The notes under the pieces are model-generated. The model did not search any database. It was not told where the DNA came from and saw only the letters and a program-made list of their open reading frames with translations. Of a DNA stretch of 17,564 bases, positions 7,883 to 14,713 are shown in pieces. Each line of letters starts with the position of its first letter. The stretch's first letter is position 1. Position numbers and translations under genes: made by a program. The DNA comes from Bacteroidales bacterium (GTDB lineage Bacteria > Bacteroidota > Bacteroidia > Bacteroidales > Paludibacteraceae), in NCBI GenBank assembly GCA_900767595.1, contig CAAFZS010000056.1, forward strand, positions 1-17,564, given 5' to 3'.

Positions 7883-8865
7883 CATTTCATAATCCATATT
7901 ACTTACTTCTGTTACTCTTCCTCGTACCGACCGTGTATTGGTACATAAGGAAGATGCGCAATGCGGATGCCTCCTTACAACTCTCCTCTACGGATGCCAT
8001 CAAGGCGCAACCCAAATCGCTGAGAGTTTGGCTTATTCACGTACCGTTTATCTTACAATCGATAGCTATTATCTGCCTTAGTTTTGCTTTGGCTCGACCC
8101 CAACTGAGCAATCGTTGGCAGAGTCAATCCACCGAAGGTATTGATATTATGATGGCACTCGACATCTCCGGAACGATGCTCGCCGAAGACTTGAAACCCA
8201 ATCGTTTGGAGGCAGCCAAAGCCGTTGCCCAAGACTTCGTCATCGACCGACCCAACGATAATATCGGCCTCGTCGTCTTTGCCGGAGAGAGTTTCACGCA
8301 ATGTCCGCTAACTACCGACCACGCAGTACTCGTCAACCTATTCAAATCCGTACATTTCGGAATGATCGAAGATGGCACTGCCATCGGTTTAGGTTTGGCG
8401 AACGCGGTCAATCGTATCAAAGACTCGCCGACAAAGTCGAAGGTTATTATCCTTCTCACCGATGGTAGTAACAACCGCGGAGATATCGACCCTGCCACCG
8501 CAGCGCAGATAGCTCAGACCTATGGTATCCGCGTCTATGCTATCGGTGTAGGTTCGTACGGCGAAGCCCGTTGTCCGGTGCAGACGCCTTATGGTACACA
8601 ATACGTCACCATCTCCAACGAGTTTGATGAACAGACCTTGCGTAATATCGCTTCCACGACGGGAGGCGAGTATTTCCGCGCAACGGATAACAATAGCCTC
8701 AAACGTATCTATGAACAGATAGACCAGTTGGAGAAATCGAAGATTCGCGTTCGCGAGTTCTCTAAACGCACCGAGAACTTCGAGCCCTTCCTTATCGCCG
8801 CCCTAATCTGCCTACTATTAGATATCTTACTTAAATACTTCGTCTTACGCACAATTACGAACTAA
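7879..8865 (+). CDS. batA: BatA, membrane-anchored vWA protein
   Basis: This 328-residue protein has an N-terminal membrane segment (about 7-22), a second one (about 52-71), a vWA domain (about 88-285) and a C-terminal membrane helix (about 302-322), the standard Bat vWA layout. The metal site reads DISGT (95-99), T in EDGTAIG (165-170) and LLTDG (192-196). The first motif is DxSxT rather than the common DxSxS, a conservative change. The tail of that motif, LAEDLKPNRLEAAK, is typical of BatA. A longer in-frame ATG exists at 7765, but 7879 is preferred because it gives the ATGA overlap with the previous gene and removes 38 residues that only mirror the upstream gene and its repeat. The protein is expected in the inner membrane with BatB and the TPR proteins. 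Confidence 0.92.
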   Translation: MTFHNPYYLLLLLFLVPTVYWYIRKMRNADASLQLSSTDAIKAQPKSLRVWLIHVPFILQSIAIICLSFALARPQLSNRWQSQSTEGIDIMMALDISGTMLAEDLKPNRLEAAKAVAQDFVIDRPNDNIGLVVFAGESFTQCPLTTDHAVLVNLFKSVHFGMIEDGTAIGLGLANAVNRIKDSPTKSKVIILLTDGSNNRGDIDPATAAQIAQTYGIRVYAIGVGSYGEARCPVQTPYGTQYVTISNEFDEQTLRNIASTTGGEYFRATDNNSLKRIYEQIDQLEKSKIRVREFSKRTENFEPFLIAALICLLLDILLKYFVLRTITN

Positions 8866-8866
8866 T

Positions 8867-9886
8867 ATGCATTTCGCTTACATTCATATTCTTTGGCTAC
8901 TGACGCTCATCCCGCTTTTGGTTGTGGGATACATCTTACTCACGCGTCGCAAACGCCGCCAACTCGCTTCGTTCGGAGACCCCGAACTCGTTGCTACCCT
9001 TATGCCCGAGCGTTCAACCACCCGTTCGGTCATTAAGTTTGCCCTTCTTCTGCTTGCCTTGGTGCTACTTATCTTTGCGGCAGCCAGACCCCAGTTCGGT
9101 CAGAAAGAGCAGACCGTCAAACGGCAAGGTATTGAAGTGATGGTCGCCCTCGATATATCCAACTCAATGCTCGCAGAGGACGTGGCTCCTTCGCGTCTCG
9201 ACCGAGCCAAACAGATGCTCTCTAAACTCATTGACAAGATGAGTGAGGATAAGATCGGGCTCGTTGTCTTTGCCGGTGAGGCCTATACCCAACTGCCCAT
9301 CACGTGCGACTACGTGTCCGCAAAGATGTTCCTATCCACCATCTCGCCGAGTCTAATACAGACCCAAGGAACGGCTATCGGTTCGGCTATCCACACGGCT
9401 ATGCGCTCGTTCGGTTCGGAGCAGTCCGAAGCCGGTCGCGCCATCATCCTTATCACCGACGGTGAGAACCACGAGGACGATGCCGTAGAGGCAGCCAAAC
9501 ACGCCAAAGAGGCGGGCATCCACCTCTATGTGATTGGTATCGGTACCTCTCAAGGGGCACCTATCCCCGTACCCGGAACGAATAACTACATCAAAGACCG
9601 CTCCGGACAAGTGGTGGTAACCAAACTCAATGAGCAGATGGCTAAGGATATTGCTCAGGCAGGAAATGGGGCTTATATCCATTGCGATAACACCAACACG
9701 GCTATGCGCGCCTTGCAACAAGAGATAGACAAACTGGCTACCGCCGATATCGAGACTACGGTTTATACCGACTATAACGAGCAATACCAGTCGTTTGCAC
9801 TGTTAGCCTTGCTCATCCTCGTTATCGACTGTTTTATTTTCAACCGTCAACACAAACTCTTCGATTATGAAAAACTGTTTAAATAA
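8867..9886 (+). CDS. batB: BatB, membrane-anchored vWA protein
   Basis: This 339-residue paralogue of BatA has an N-terminal helix (about 6-25), a second (about 56-72), a vWA domain and a C-terminal helix (FALLALLILVIDCFIF, near 312-327). The MIDAS site is canonical: DISNS (96-100), T in QGTAIG (167-172) and LITDGE (195-200). The ARPQFG motif after the second helix matches ARPQLS in BatA. The gene begins one base after the batA stop in a TAATATG junction, and its 3' end overlaps batC by 20 bases. BatA and BatB are known to occur in membrane complexes with Bat TPR proteins; their molecular activity is not settled. Confidence 0.93.
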   Translation: MHFAYIHILWLLTLIPLLVVGYILLTRRKRRQLASFGDPELVATLMPERSTTRSVIKFALLLLALVLLIFAAARPQFGQKEQTVKRQGIEVMVALDISNSMLAEDVAPSRLDRAKQMLSKLIDKMSEDKIGLVVFAGEAYTQLPITCDYVSAKMFLSTISPSLIQTQGTAIGSAIHTAMRSFGSEQSEAGRAIILITDGENHEDDAVEAAKHAKEAGIHLYVIGIGTSQGAPIPVPGTNNYIKDRSGQVVVTKLNEQMAKDIAQAGNGAYIHCDNTNTAMRALQQEIDKLATADIETTVYTDYNEQYQSFALLALLILVIDCFIFNRQHKLFDYEKLFK

Positions 9887-10577
9887 ATCCGTCATATTAC
9901 TCTCACTTTCACTCTCACTTTCCACTGTAGTGAGCGCTCAGCAAGAGTCCTCCGCCATCCGTCACGGCAATCGTGACTACCGACACGAGAACTACGCCGA
10001 AGCGGAAGTCGATTATCGTCGGGGTATCAACCAAAACGAGAACTCCTATCAGGCGCATTATAATTTAGGCAATGCCCTCTTCCGTCAGGAGAAATATCCG
10101 GAGGCCGCAGCCGAATACGTAGCCGCAGCCAAACAACTGGACCCGAAGAAGGATAAACAACGCCTCGCGCGTACGATGCATAACTTAGGAAACGCCTGCT
10201 TTGGACAACAACAATACGACAAGGCGGTAGCCGCTTACGAGCAGTCGCTGCGTCTCAATCCTAAAGACAACGACACCCGCTATAACTTAGCGAAAGCTCT
10301 TACGATGCTTGAGCAACAACAGCAACAGCAAAATCAACAGCAAAATCAGCAGCAAAACCAACAACAGAACCAAGACCAACAAAAGCAAGACCAGCAGCAA
10401 CAGCAGCAAGAGCAGCAACAGCAAGAGCAACAACAACAGCAACAACAGCAACAAGATCAAATGGACAAAGAAACCGCTGACCAGATTCTGCAAGCGTTAG
10501 AGCAAGATGAGAAAGAGACGCAGGAAAAGATGCAGCGTCAGCAAGGTAAACACCGTATCGTAGAAAAAGCTTGGTAA
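9867..10577 (+). CDS. batC: BatC, TPR protein with long polyglutamine-rich tract
   Basis: This 236-residue exported protein has a signal peptide (about 1-24, ending VVSAQQ), partly built from two copies of a 12-base repeat (9899-9922) that codes SLSLSLS. TPR motifs follow at about 28-145 (YQAHYNLGNALFRQEKYPEA; TMHNLGNACFGQQQYDKAVA). Residues 150-198 are extremely glutamine-rich (39 of 49). A conserved-looking tail comes last (ETADQILQALEQDEKETQEK). The protein is expected in the periplasm, where TPRs bind BatA/BatB. The start lies inside the end of batB (20-base overlap) and is supported by the signal peptide. The glutamine tract between the TPR domain and the tail is a likely flexible or coiled linker. 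Confidence 0.92.
   Translation: MKNCLNKSVILLSLSLSLSTVVSAQQESSAIRHGNRDYRHENYAEAEVDYRRGINQNENSYQAHYNLGNALFRQEKYPEAAAEYVAAAKQLDPKKDKQRLARTMHNLGNACFGQQQYDKAVAAYEQSLRLNPKDNDTRYNLAKALTMLEQQQQQQNQQQNQQQNQQQNQDQQKQDQQQQQQEQQQQEQQQQQQQQQDQMDKETADQILQALEQDEKETQEKMQRQQGKHRIVEKAW
10314..10460 (+). repeat. CAA/CAG-rich tract coding polyglutamine in batC
   Basis: About 147 bases consist almost only of CAA and CAG codons with scattered AAT/AAC, GAC/GAT, GAG and AAG. Several blocks repeat CAGCAAAA(T/C)CA as a 12-base unit coding QQNQ. The mix of CAA and CAG means this is not a pure triplet microsatellite, which should make it more stable than one. The antisense frame is an artefactual poly-leucine reading. 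Confidence 0.9.
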
Positions 10578-10578
10578 T

Positions 10579-12549
10579 ATGAAACATAAATTTTTAATAG
10601 GAGCCTTATTAACCCTACTCCTTTCATCCATTCATCCTTTCAGCCTTTCAGCCAAAACAGAGGAGGACATCTCCTTCAAAGCCTCCGCGCCTGCACAGGT
10701 AATACTCAATAAGCCTTTCCAGTTGACGTTCACCGTCAATCACAAGGCCTCGAATATCCAACCTGCTGCGTGGGAGCATTTTGAGGTATTAGCGGGACCT
10801 TACACCTCGCAGTCCCAATCCACCTCGTTTGTTAACGGGCAGATGTCGTCCTCCTTCTCGCTGACATATACATACACCCTTCTTCCGACGGAGGAGGGAA
10901 CGTTTGCGATTAATCCCGCTACAATCACCGTCAGCGGAGACACCTACCGCTCGAACGGACTGAAGATTACCGTTCTCCCTGCCGACGAACCCAGAGACCC
11001 CTCTAACTCCCCTCAAAGGGGAGAACAACAGACTTCCTCCCCTTCAAGGGAAGGTCAGGAAGGGTCTAACATCTTTATCCGCACCATCGTAAACAAGACC
11101 AATGTCTCGGAGCAAGAAGCGATTTATCTCTGCTATAAGCTTTATTTTGCGGACGTAGATGTAGCGCAGTTCACTAATAATACGAAGATCCCCGAGTTTA
11201 CGGGTTTCCTCAAACAGGAACTGGAGAACGGGGAGATACAGACCGAACTGGAACACTTTAACGGACGCAACTACCAAGCGGCGGTGCTTTATAAGACCAT
11301 CCTTTATCCTCAACATAGTGGAGACATCAAGATCGACCCCGCTTCGTTTGAGGCCATCCTTCGGGTACAAAACCGCGCCCAGATACGCAGTATCTTCGAC
11401 GATTTCTTCGGGTCCTATACCAATGTAGCACGCACGCTCACCGCTCCCGGTGTTACGATTCACGTGCGCGCACTACCCTCCGGCAAACCCGAAGGGTTCT
11501 CGGGTGCGGTTGGTACCTTCAAACTCACCAGCCATATTTCTCCCTCTCAGCCTATCGACCCTTCCGCCTCTCAGCCTGTAACAAGTAACCTCAAAGCCAA
11601 CGAAGCCGTCACCATCAAACTGGATATCCAAGGGTCTGGAAACATGAAACTCATCAAGACCCCCGCCATCGATTGGCCCGAAGGGTTTGAACCTTATGAC
11701 CCTAAGGTGACGAATAACTTTAAGACGACTACCGCCGGAGTAAGCGGGACCAAGTCCATCGAGTACCTCGCTATCCCGCGTGCCGCAGGACAGTACCTTA
11801 TTCCGTCCATCCGCTTCGCTTATTACGACACCCAAGCCAAGGCCTATAAGACCCTCTCAACACCCGAATATACGGTCAATGTCCAACGCGACGGCAATAG
11901 TTCTTCATCCGCAAGCGGACTTGTAACATCCTCCCCTTCGGGGGGAGGCTTGGAAGGGGCTACTCGTAGTACCGGTGTCCTCAAAGAGGACATCCACCAC
12001 CTCGGCTCCGACATCCGTTATATCCACACCGCCGAACCGCGTCCTTCAGCGCAGCGGTCTTTCAGCGATAGCGGTCTGTCAGCAAAGCGGTCTTACAGCG
12101 CAGCGGTCTTATACGGCTACTTGTTGCCGTTAGTAATTGCTCTCCTCGCCTTCCTGTTCCTACGCAAATACGCGAAGGAACACGCCAATGCGGCACATGT
12201 AAGGTATAAGAAAGCCAATAAGGTAGCGCAGAAACGGTTGCGTCAAGCCGAACGTTTACTCAAGGTCAACGACCTCAGTCATTTCTACGAGGAACTGGAG
12301 CGCGCCCTGTGGCAATACTTGAGCGACAGATTACGTATCCAAACGGCTTCGCTCAATAAGGAAAACATCGCTTCCGTCTTGCAGTCCAAGCAGGTCAACA
12401 GCGACCTCATTGCGCGTGTGAACAACGTGATAACCACCACGCAGATAGCCCGTTATACCTCTTTCTCAGCACAACCTGCCGAGGAGGCACAACAACTCTA
12501 TAATCAAACCATCGAACTTATCAACGACTTAGAAAATCAAAAATTATGA
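10579..12549 (+). CDS. batD: BatD, large oxygen-tolerance membrane protein
   Basis: This 656-residue protein has a signal peptide (about 1-25, ending PFSLSA), a large periplasmic beta-rich BatD region with the family-like FEVLAGPYTS..STSFVNGQMSSSFSLTYTY block (about 67-97), a membrane helix at about 513-533 (YLLPLVIALLAFLFL), and a cytoplasmic helical tail (AQKRLRQAERLLKVNDLSHF onward) related to that of the short protein at 6974-7882. It starts one base after batC (TAATATG) and overlaps batE by ATGA. It is odd in carrying three repeat-derived, in-frame insertions: about residues 139-164, 451-461 and 489-511. All sit in probable linkers between domains, so the frame and likely the fold are kept. 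BatD is thought to work with BatA/B/C in the envelope. Confidence 0.92.
   Translation: MKHKFLIGALLTLLLSSIHPFSLSAKTEEDISFKASAPAQVILNKPFQLTFTVNHKASNIQPAAWEHFEVLAGPYTSQSQSTSFVNGQMSSSFSLTYTYTLLPTEEGTFAINPATITVSGDTYRSNGLKITVLPADEPRDPSNSPQRGEQQTSSPSREGQEGSNIFIRTIVNKTNVSEQEAIYLCYKLYFADVDVAQFTNNTKIPEFTGFLKQELENGEIQTELEHFNGRNYQAAVLYKTILYPQHSGDIKIDPASFEAILRVQNRAQIRSIFDDFFGSYTNVARTLTAPGVTIHVRALPSGKPEGFSGAVGTFKLTSHISPSQPIDPSASQPVTSNLKANEAVTIKLDIQGSGNMKLIKTPAIDWPEGFEPYDPKVTNNFKTTTAGVSGTKSIEYLAIPRAAGQYLIPSIRFAYYDTQAKAYKTLSTPEYTVNVQRDGNSSSSASGLVTSSPSGGGLEGATRSTGVLKEDIHHLGSDIRYIHTAEPRPSAQRSFSDSGLSAKRSYSAAVLYGYLLPLVIALLAFLFLRKYAKEHANAAHVRYKKANKVAQKRLRQAERLLKVNDLSHFYEELERALWQYLSDRLRIQTASLNKENIASVLQSKQVNSDLIARVNNVITTTQIARYTSFSAQPAEEAQQLYNQTIELINDLENQKL
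10995..11067 (+). repeat. Palindromic REP-like element translated within batD
   Basis: The element is bounded by AGACCC (10995-11000) and GGGTCT (11062-11067), which are inverted. It contains a hairpin CTCCCC-TCAAA-GGGGAG (11007-11023) and a second palindrome CCCTTCAAGGG (11040-11050). Read in frame it codes for low-complexity hydrophilic residues (SNSPQRGE; SSPSREGQEG). It joins the N-terminal BatD domain to the next domain. Confidence 0.8.
11930..11959 (+). repeat. Second palindromic element within batD
   Basis: CCTCCCC (11930-11936) pairs with GGGGAGG (11942-11948) around a five-base TTCGG loop, followed by CTTGGAAGGGG. The half-element resembles the TCCTCCCCTTC...GGAAGGG half of the element at 10995-11067 and probably belongs to the same family. 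It codes for SSPSGGGLEGA in a serine/glycine-rich linker. Confidence 0.8.
12047..12111 (+). repeat. 16/17-bp tandem repeat in batD before its membrane helix
   Basis: There are four imperfect units of CAGCGCAGCGGTCTTA type, with lengths of 16, 17, 16 and 16 bases. They code for SAQRSFSDSGLSAKRSYSAA just ahead of the membrane helix. Related units recur in the batE signal-peptide region at 12571-12626. Confidence 0.88.
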
Positions 12550-13301
12550 AACGAATATTTCTATTCATTAGTCTTACAGCGTTAGCGGTCTTACAGTGTA
12601 ACGGTCTTTCAGCGCAAAGCGGTCTTTTTTATCAGGCCAATGAGGCCTATCAGCAAGGCAATTATCAGCAAGCAGCCGAGTTATACGAACAATGTATTGC
12701 TCAGAGCCCTTCTGCGGATGCGTATTATAACTTAGGCAATGCGTATTTCAAGCAGGGCGAACTCAGTCAGTCTATCATCGCCTACGAGCGCAGTCTAAGG
12801 CTCAATCCGCGCAACAAAGACTGCAAACACAACCTCGCTTTTGCCAAGACTCAGATTATTGATAATGTGGAGGATAACACCTTCCTACTCTCCGCTTGGG
12901 CTACCGCTATCCGCAACCAACTCTCCTTACGCACATGGTTCGCTCTGTCCATTGCCTTCTGGTGCCTTACATTAATCACCCTACTCCTCTACTCCTCTAC
13001 TCCTCTACCCCTTCCCTTCAAAAAGGCTTCCTTCCACATCGCATGGATTGCTCTTCTTTTTGCTATCACGACGGGTCTTAACGCCTCCTCGCTTAACCGG
13101 CGCGACAGCCTGCGTCAAGAGGCGATTATCACGCAGGGTATAGTCAATGCCAAGGCTTCGCCCGACCGTTCCGGAACGGACTTGTTCACCTTGCACGAGG
13201 GCACGAAAGTAACCATTCACGAAACCCTCGGCGACTGGTCGAATATACATGTAGGAAATAATGTAGGCTGGATACCTACTTCGAATCTCGAAAGGATATA
13301 A
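12546..13301 (+). CDS. batE: BatE, TPR protein with C-terminal SH3-like domain
   Basis: This 251-residue last gene of the operon has a signal peptide (about 1-24, ALAVLQCNGLSAQ), TPR motifs at about 27-100 (FYQANEAYQQGNYQQAAELY; YYNLGNAYFKQGELSQSIIA), two membrane helices (about 131-149 and 162-179), and a C-terminal bacterial SH3-like domain (about 196-250, with GDWSNIHVGNNVGWIP). This order is that of BatE. The SH3-like part may bind envelope polymers or partner proteins. The start overlaps the batD stop as ATGA. Both the signal peptide and the loop between the two helices are made from short tandem repeats. Transcription should end at the hairpin that begins at the stop codon. Confidence 0.92.
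   Translation: MKRIFLFISLTALAVLQCNGLSAQSGLFYQANEAYQQGNYQQAAELYEQCIAQSPSADAYYNLGNAYFKQGELSQSIIAYERSLRLNPRNKDCKHNLAFAKTQIIDNVEDNTFLLSAWATAIRNQLSLRTWFALSIAFWCLTLITLLLYSSTPLPLPFKKASFHIAWIALLFAITTGLNASSLNRRDSLRQEAIITQGIVNAKASPDRSGTDLFTLHEGTKVTIHETLGDWSNIHVGNNVGWIPTSNLERI
12571..12626 (+). repeat. 16/17-bp repeat units forming the batE signal peptide
   Basis: A half unit GTCTTA is followed by three units (17, 16 and 17 bases) of CAGCG..AGCGGTCTT type, closely related to the repeats at 12047-12111 in batD. They code for the hydrophobic and cleavage part of the signal peptide (TALAVLQCNGLSAQSGL). Confidence 0.82.
12981..13008 (+). repeat. 8-bp tandem repeat (CTACTCCT) in batE
   Basis: There are 3.5 perfect copies of CTACTCCT, coding for LLLYSSTPL at the end of the first membrane helix and in the loop before the second. 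Eight is not a multiple of three, and the unit has no stop in any sense frame. Confidence 0.92.
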
Positions 13302-13329
13302 AAAAAGAGCGGCAGCACCGCTCTTTTTT
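13301..13329. terminator. Bidirectional intrinsic terminator between batE and the WG-repeat gene
   Basis: A perfect 12-base stem AAAAAAGAGCGG / CCGCTCTTTTTT encloses the loop CAGCA. The run of six T follows the GC stem on the plus strand, and by symmetry on the minus strand. It begins at the last base of the batE stop codon and lies 17 bases beyond the stop of the converging gene, so it can serve both. Confidence 0.92.
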
Positions 13330-13345
13330 ATTGTTTAATCTACAC

Positions 13346-14548
13346 TTATTTTACTACGTAGAAAGGTTCCGGAGTCCATTCGAAGGTCTCATTCTCCGCT
13401 TTGGGAGCCTTTTGGGGGTCCCTAGTACCCATTTCTTCCCATTTTCTGTAATCATCTACCATTAAATCTTCAATTAAATTTGCCCCTTGGAGTTTCCAAG
13501 AATAGATAACTTTACCGGTCTTATCCATCCACTTTTTAGTGGTTACATCACCCACTGTAGTCTTGATAAGTATTAACCCGTTGTGCATAGGAGTCTCTGG
13601 ATCCCATTCGTCTGCCTTTTCTGAATAGAGGACCTTACCCTTCTTATCGATAATAGATCCGGTATAAGTAGAATCTTTTTCGTAGGTTCTCGCAGCAGCC
13701 ATTCCTTGGTTGAATTGGTAAATCCTCTCATAGGTGAAAGGAATAACTTCCTTACCGTCTTGGTCAACAACGCCCCATTTATGATCTTTGTTCTCAGCAT
13801 TATAAAGGTTCTCACCATCAATACTACCTTCAATACCAAGATAAGCACCTTTCGTATTACCTTGAGCATCAATCATTACCCATTGTTCACCTTGGTACAT
13901 AGCCCAACGATTATGACCTAAACTTTTCGCCAATGCATAAGTTGGCTCAACGGTATAATTACCTTTCTTGTCAATCAAGCCCCATTTTAAAACTATACCC
14001 TTCTCTATACCCACACAAGCATGACCATCAACGAAGGTTTTCGCAGAAGCGTAGGCGGTATCAATCTTAAAATTACCCCTTGCATCTACATAACCATAAC
14101 TTTCACCACCGGCAGGACAGGCAGCAACCAATCCGTCATAACTCATATTGCCTAATTTGCCAAAGACAGGAAGTATATTATATGTGAGAGAATGATTAAG
14201 TAAACCGTACCTACCGTTCTTATCCTTTTCTACAGCATAGTTATAATAGAAAGAGAACAGAAGACCTTCGGAAGTGTATTTTACATTACCCGATTTGTTA
14301 ATGTAGTACTCCATATTACCTACACGAGCCCACGCATAACCGCAAGAGAAGAAGTTAGAAGTTTCATCATAAACAGCAGGAATCTTAAAATTACCCGTCT
14401 TGTCAATGTAGCCCTTCTTGCCGGTCGTAGCATCAGCCGCAGGCCAAAGTTTCGTAAGATCCGTGTCCGGAGTTTGGTTCTTTTTGCAACTAGGCAAACT
14501 CAGAACCGTTGCAGCAATAACCGCTGCGAAGAAAAGAATCTTTTTCAT
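13346..14548 (-). CDS. WG-repeat lipoprotein
   Basis: This 400-residue protein has a lipoprotein signal peptide with lipobox LPSC, giving a lipidated Cys21 (MKKILFFAAVIAATVLSLPSC). The mature part contains about nine WG/KWG-type beta repeats (PF14903-like), such as KGYIDKTGNFKIPAVYDE, YGYVDARGNFKIDTAY, WGLIDKKGNYTVEPTY and WGVVDQDGKEVIPFTY. Spacing of the repeats is irregular and some have lost the tryptophan-glycine pair. The repeats probably form a propeller- or solenoid-like binding surface anchored in the outer or inner membrane. No enzyme motif is seen. It has its own promoter (14625-14655) and shares the terminator with batE. The function is unknown; a ligand-binding or scaffold role is inference. 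Confidence 0.9.
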   Translation of the reverse strand: MKKILFFAAVIAATVLSLPSCKKNQTPDTDLTKLWPAADATTGKKGYIDKTGNFKIPAVYDETSNFFSCGYAWARVGNMEYYINKSGNVKYTSEGLLFSFYYNYAVEKDKNGRYGLLNHSLTYNILPVFGKLGNMSYDGLVAACPAGGESYGYVDARGNFKIDTAYASAKTFVDGHACVGIEKGIVLKWGLIDKKGNYTVEPTYALAKSLGHNRWAMYQGEQWVMIDAQGNTKGAYLGIEGSIDGENLYNAENKDHKWGVVDQDGKEVIPFTYERIYQFNQGMAAARTYEKDSTYTGSIIDKKGKVLYSEKADEWDPETPMHNGLILIKTTVGDVTTKKWMDKTGKVIYSWKLQGANLIEDLMVDDYRKWEEMGTRDPQKAPKAENETFEWTPEPFYVVK

Positions 14549-14624
14549 ACTTAAATGTTGTTAATAGTTAATACATTTTATTGTTTACATTGCGTAAAAA
14601 CGCAGTTTTTTTCAAAAATCGCTG

Positions 14625-14655
14625 CAAAAATACAACTTTTTTTTAATATGTGCAA
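14625..14655 (-). promoter_or_regulatory. Promoter of the WG-repeat lipoprotein gene
   Basis: On the minus strand TTG (14653-14655) and TATTTTTG (14625-14632) are separated by exactly 20 bases, matching the Bacteroidota consensus. The -7 box is followed by CAGCG and the -33 box continues as TTTGCACAT. The start codon is about 76 bases downstream of the -7 box, so the leader is moderately long. Confidence 0.78.
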
Positions 14656-14666
14656 ATTTATTTGCA
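14651..14666. promoter_or_regulatory. Perfect palindrome between divergent -33 elements
   Basis: TGCAAAT (14651-14657) and ATTTGCA (14660-14666) are perfect inverted copies around a TT centre. Each arm contains the -33 TTG of one of the two divergent promoters. The symmetry could be a shared operator, or it may simply reflect the same extended -33 motif (ATTTGCA) in both promoters. Confidence 0.6.
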
Positions 14667-14692
14667 TATTTGCGATATTTTTTGTACCTTTG
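14662..14692 (+). promoter_or_regulatory. Promoter of the DUF4301 - CYTH operon
   Basis: TTG (14662-14664) and TACCTTTG (14685-14692) are separated by exactly 20 bases. The -7 box is followed by CAGCG. Transcription should begin close to 14699, only about 15 bases before the ATG at 14714. This short leader decides the start: the in-frame ATG at 14555 lies upstream of the promoter. Confidence 0.82.
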
Positions 14693-14713
14693 CAGCGCAA
14701 AACCATTATTATT

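Noticed and set aside
10287..10493. Poly-leucine open frame on the minus strand
   Set aside because: It is the antisense reading of the CAA/CAG tract in batC, which yields runs of leucine (TTG/CTG) automatically.
14555..14713. Upstream in-frame start extending the DUF4301 protein by 53 residues
   Set aside because: The promoter at 14662-14692 lies within this extension, so a transcript from it would not contain the upstream ATG. The extra residues also look like translated AT-rich intergenic DNA.
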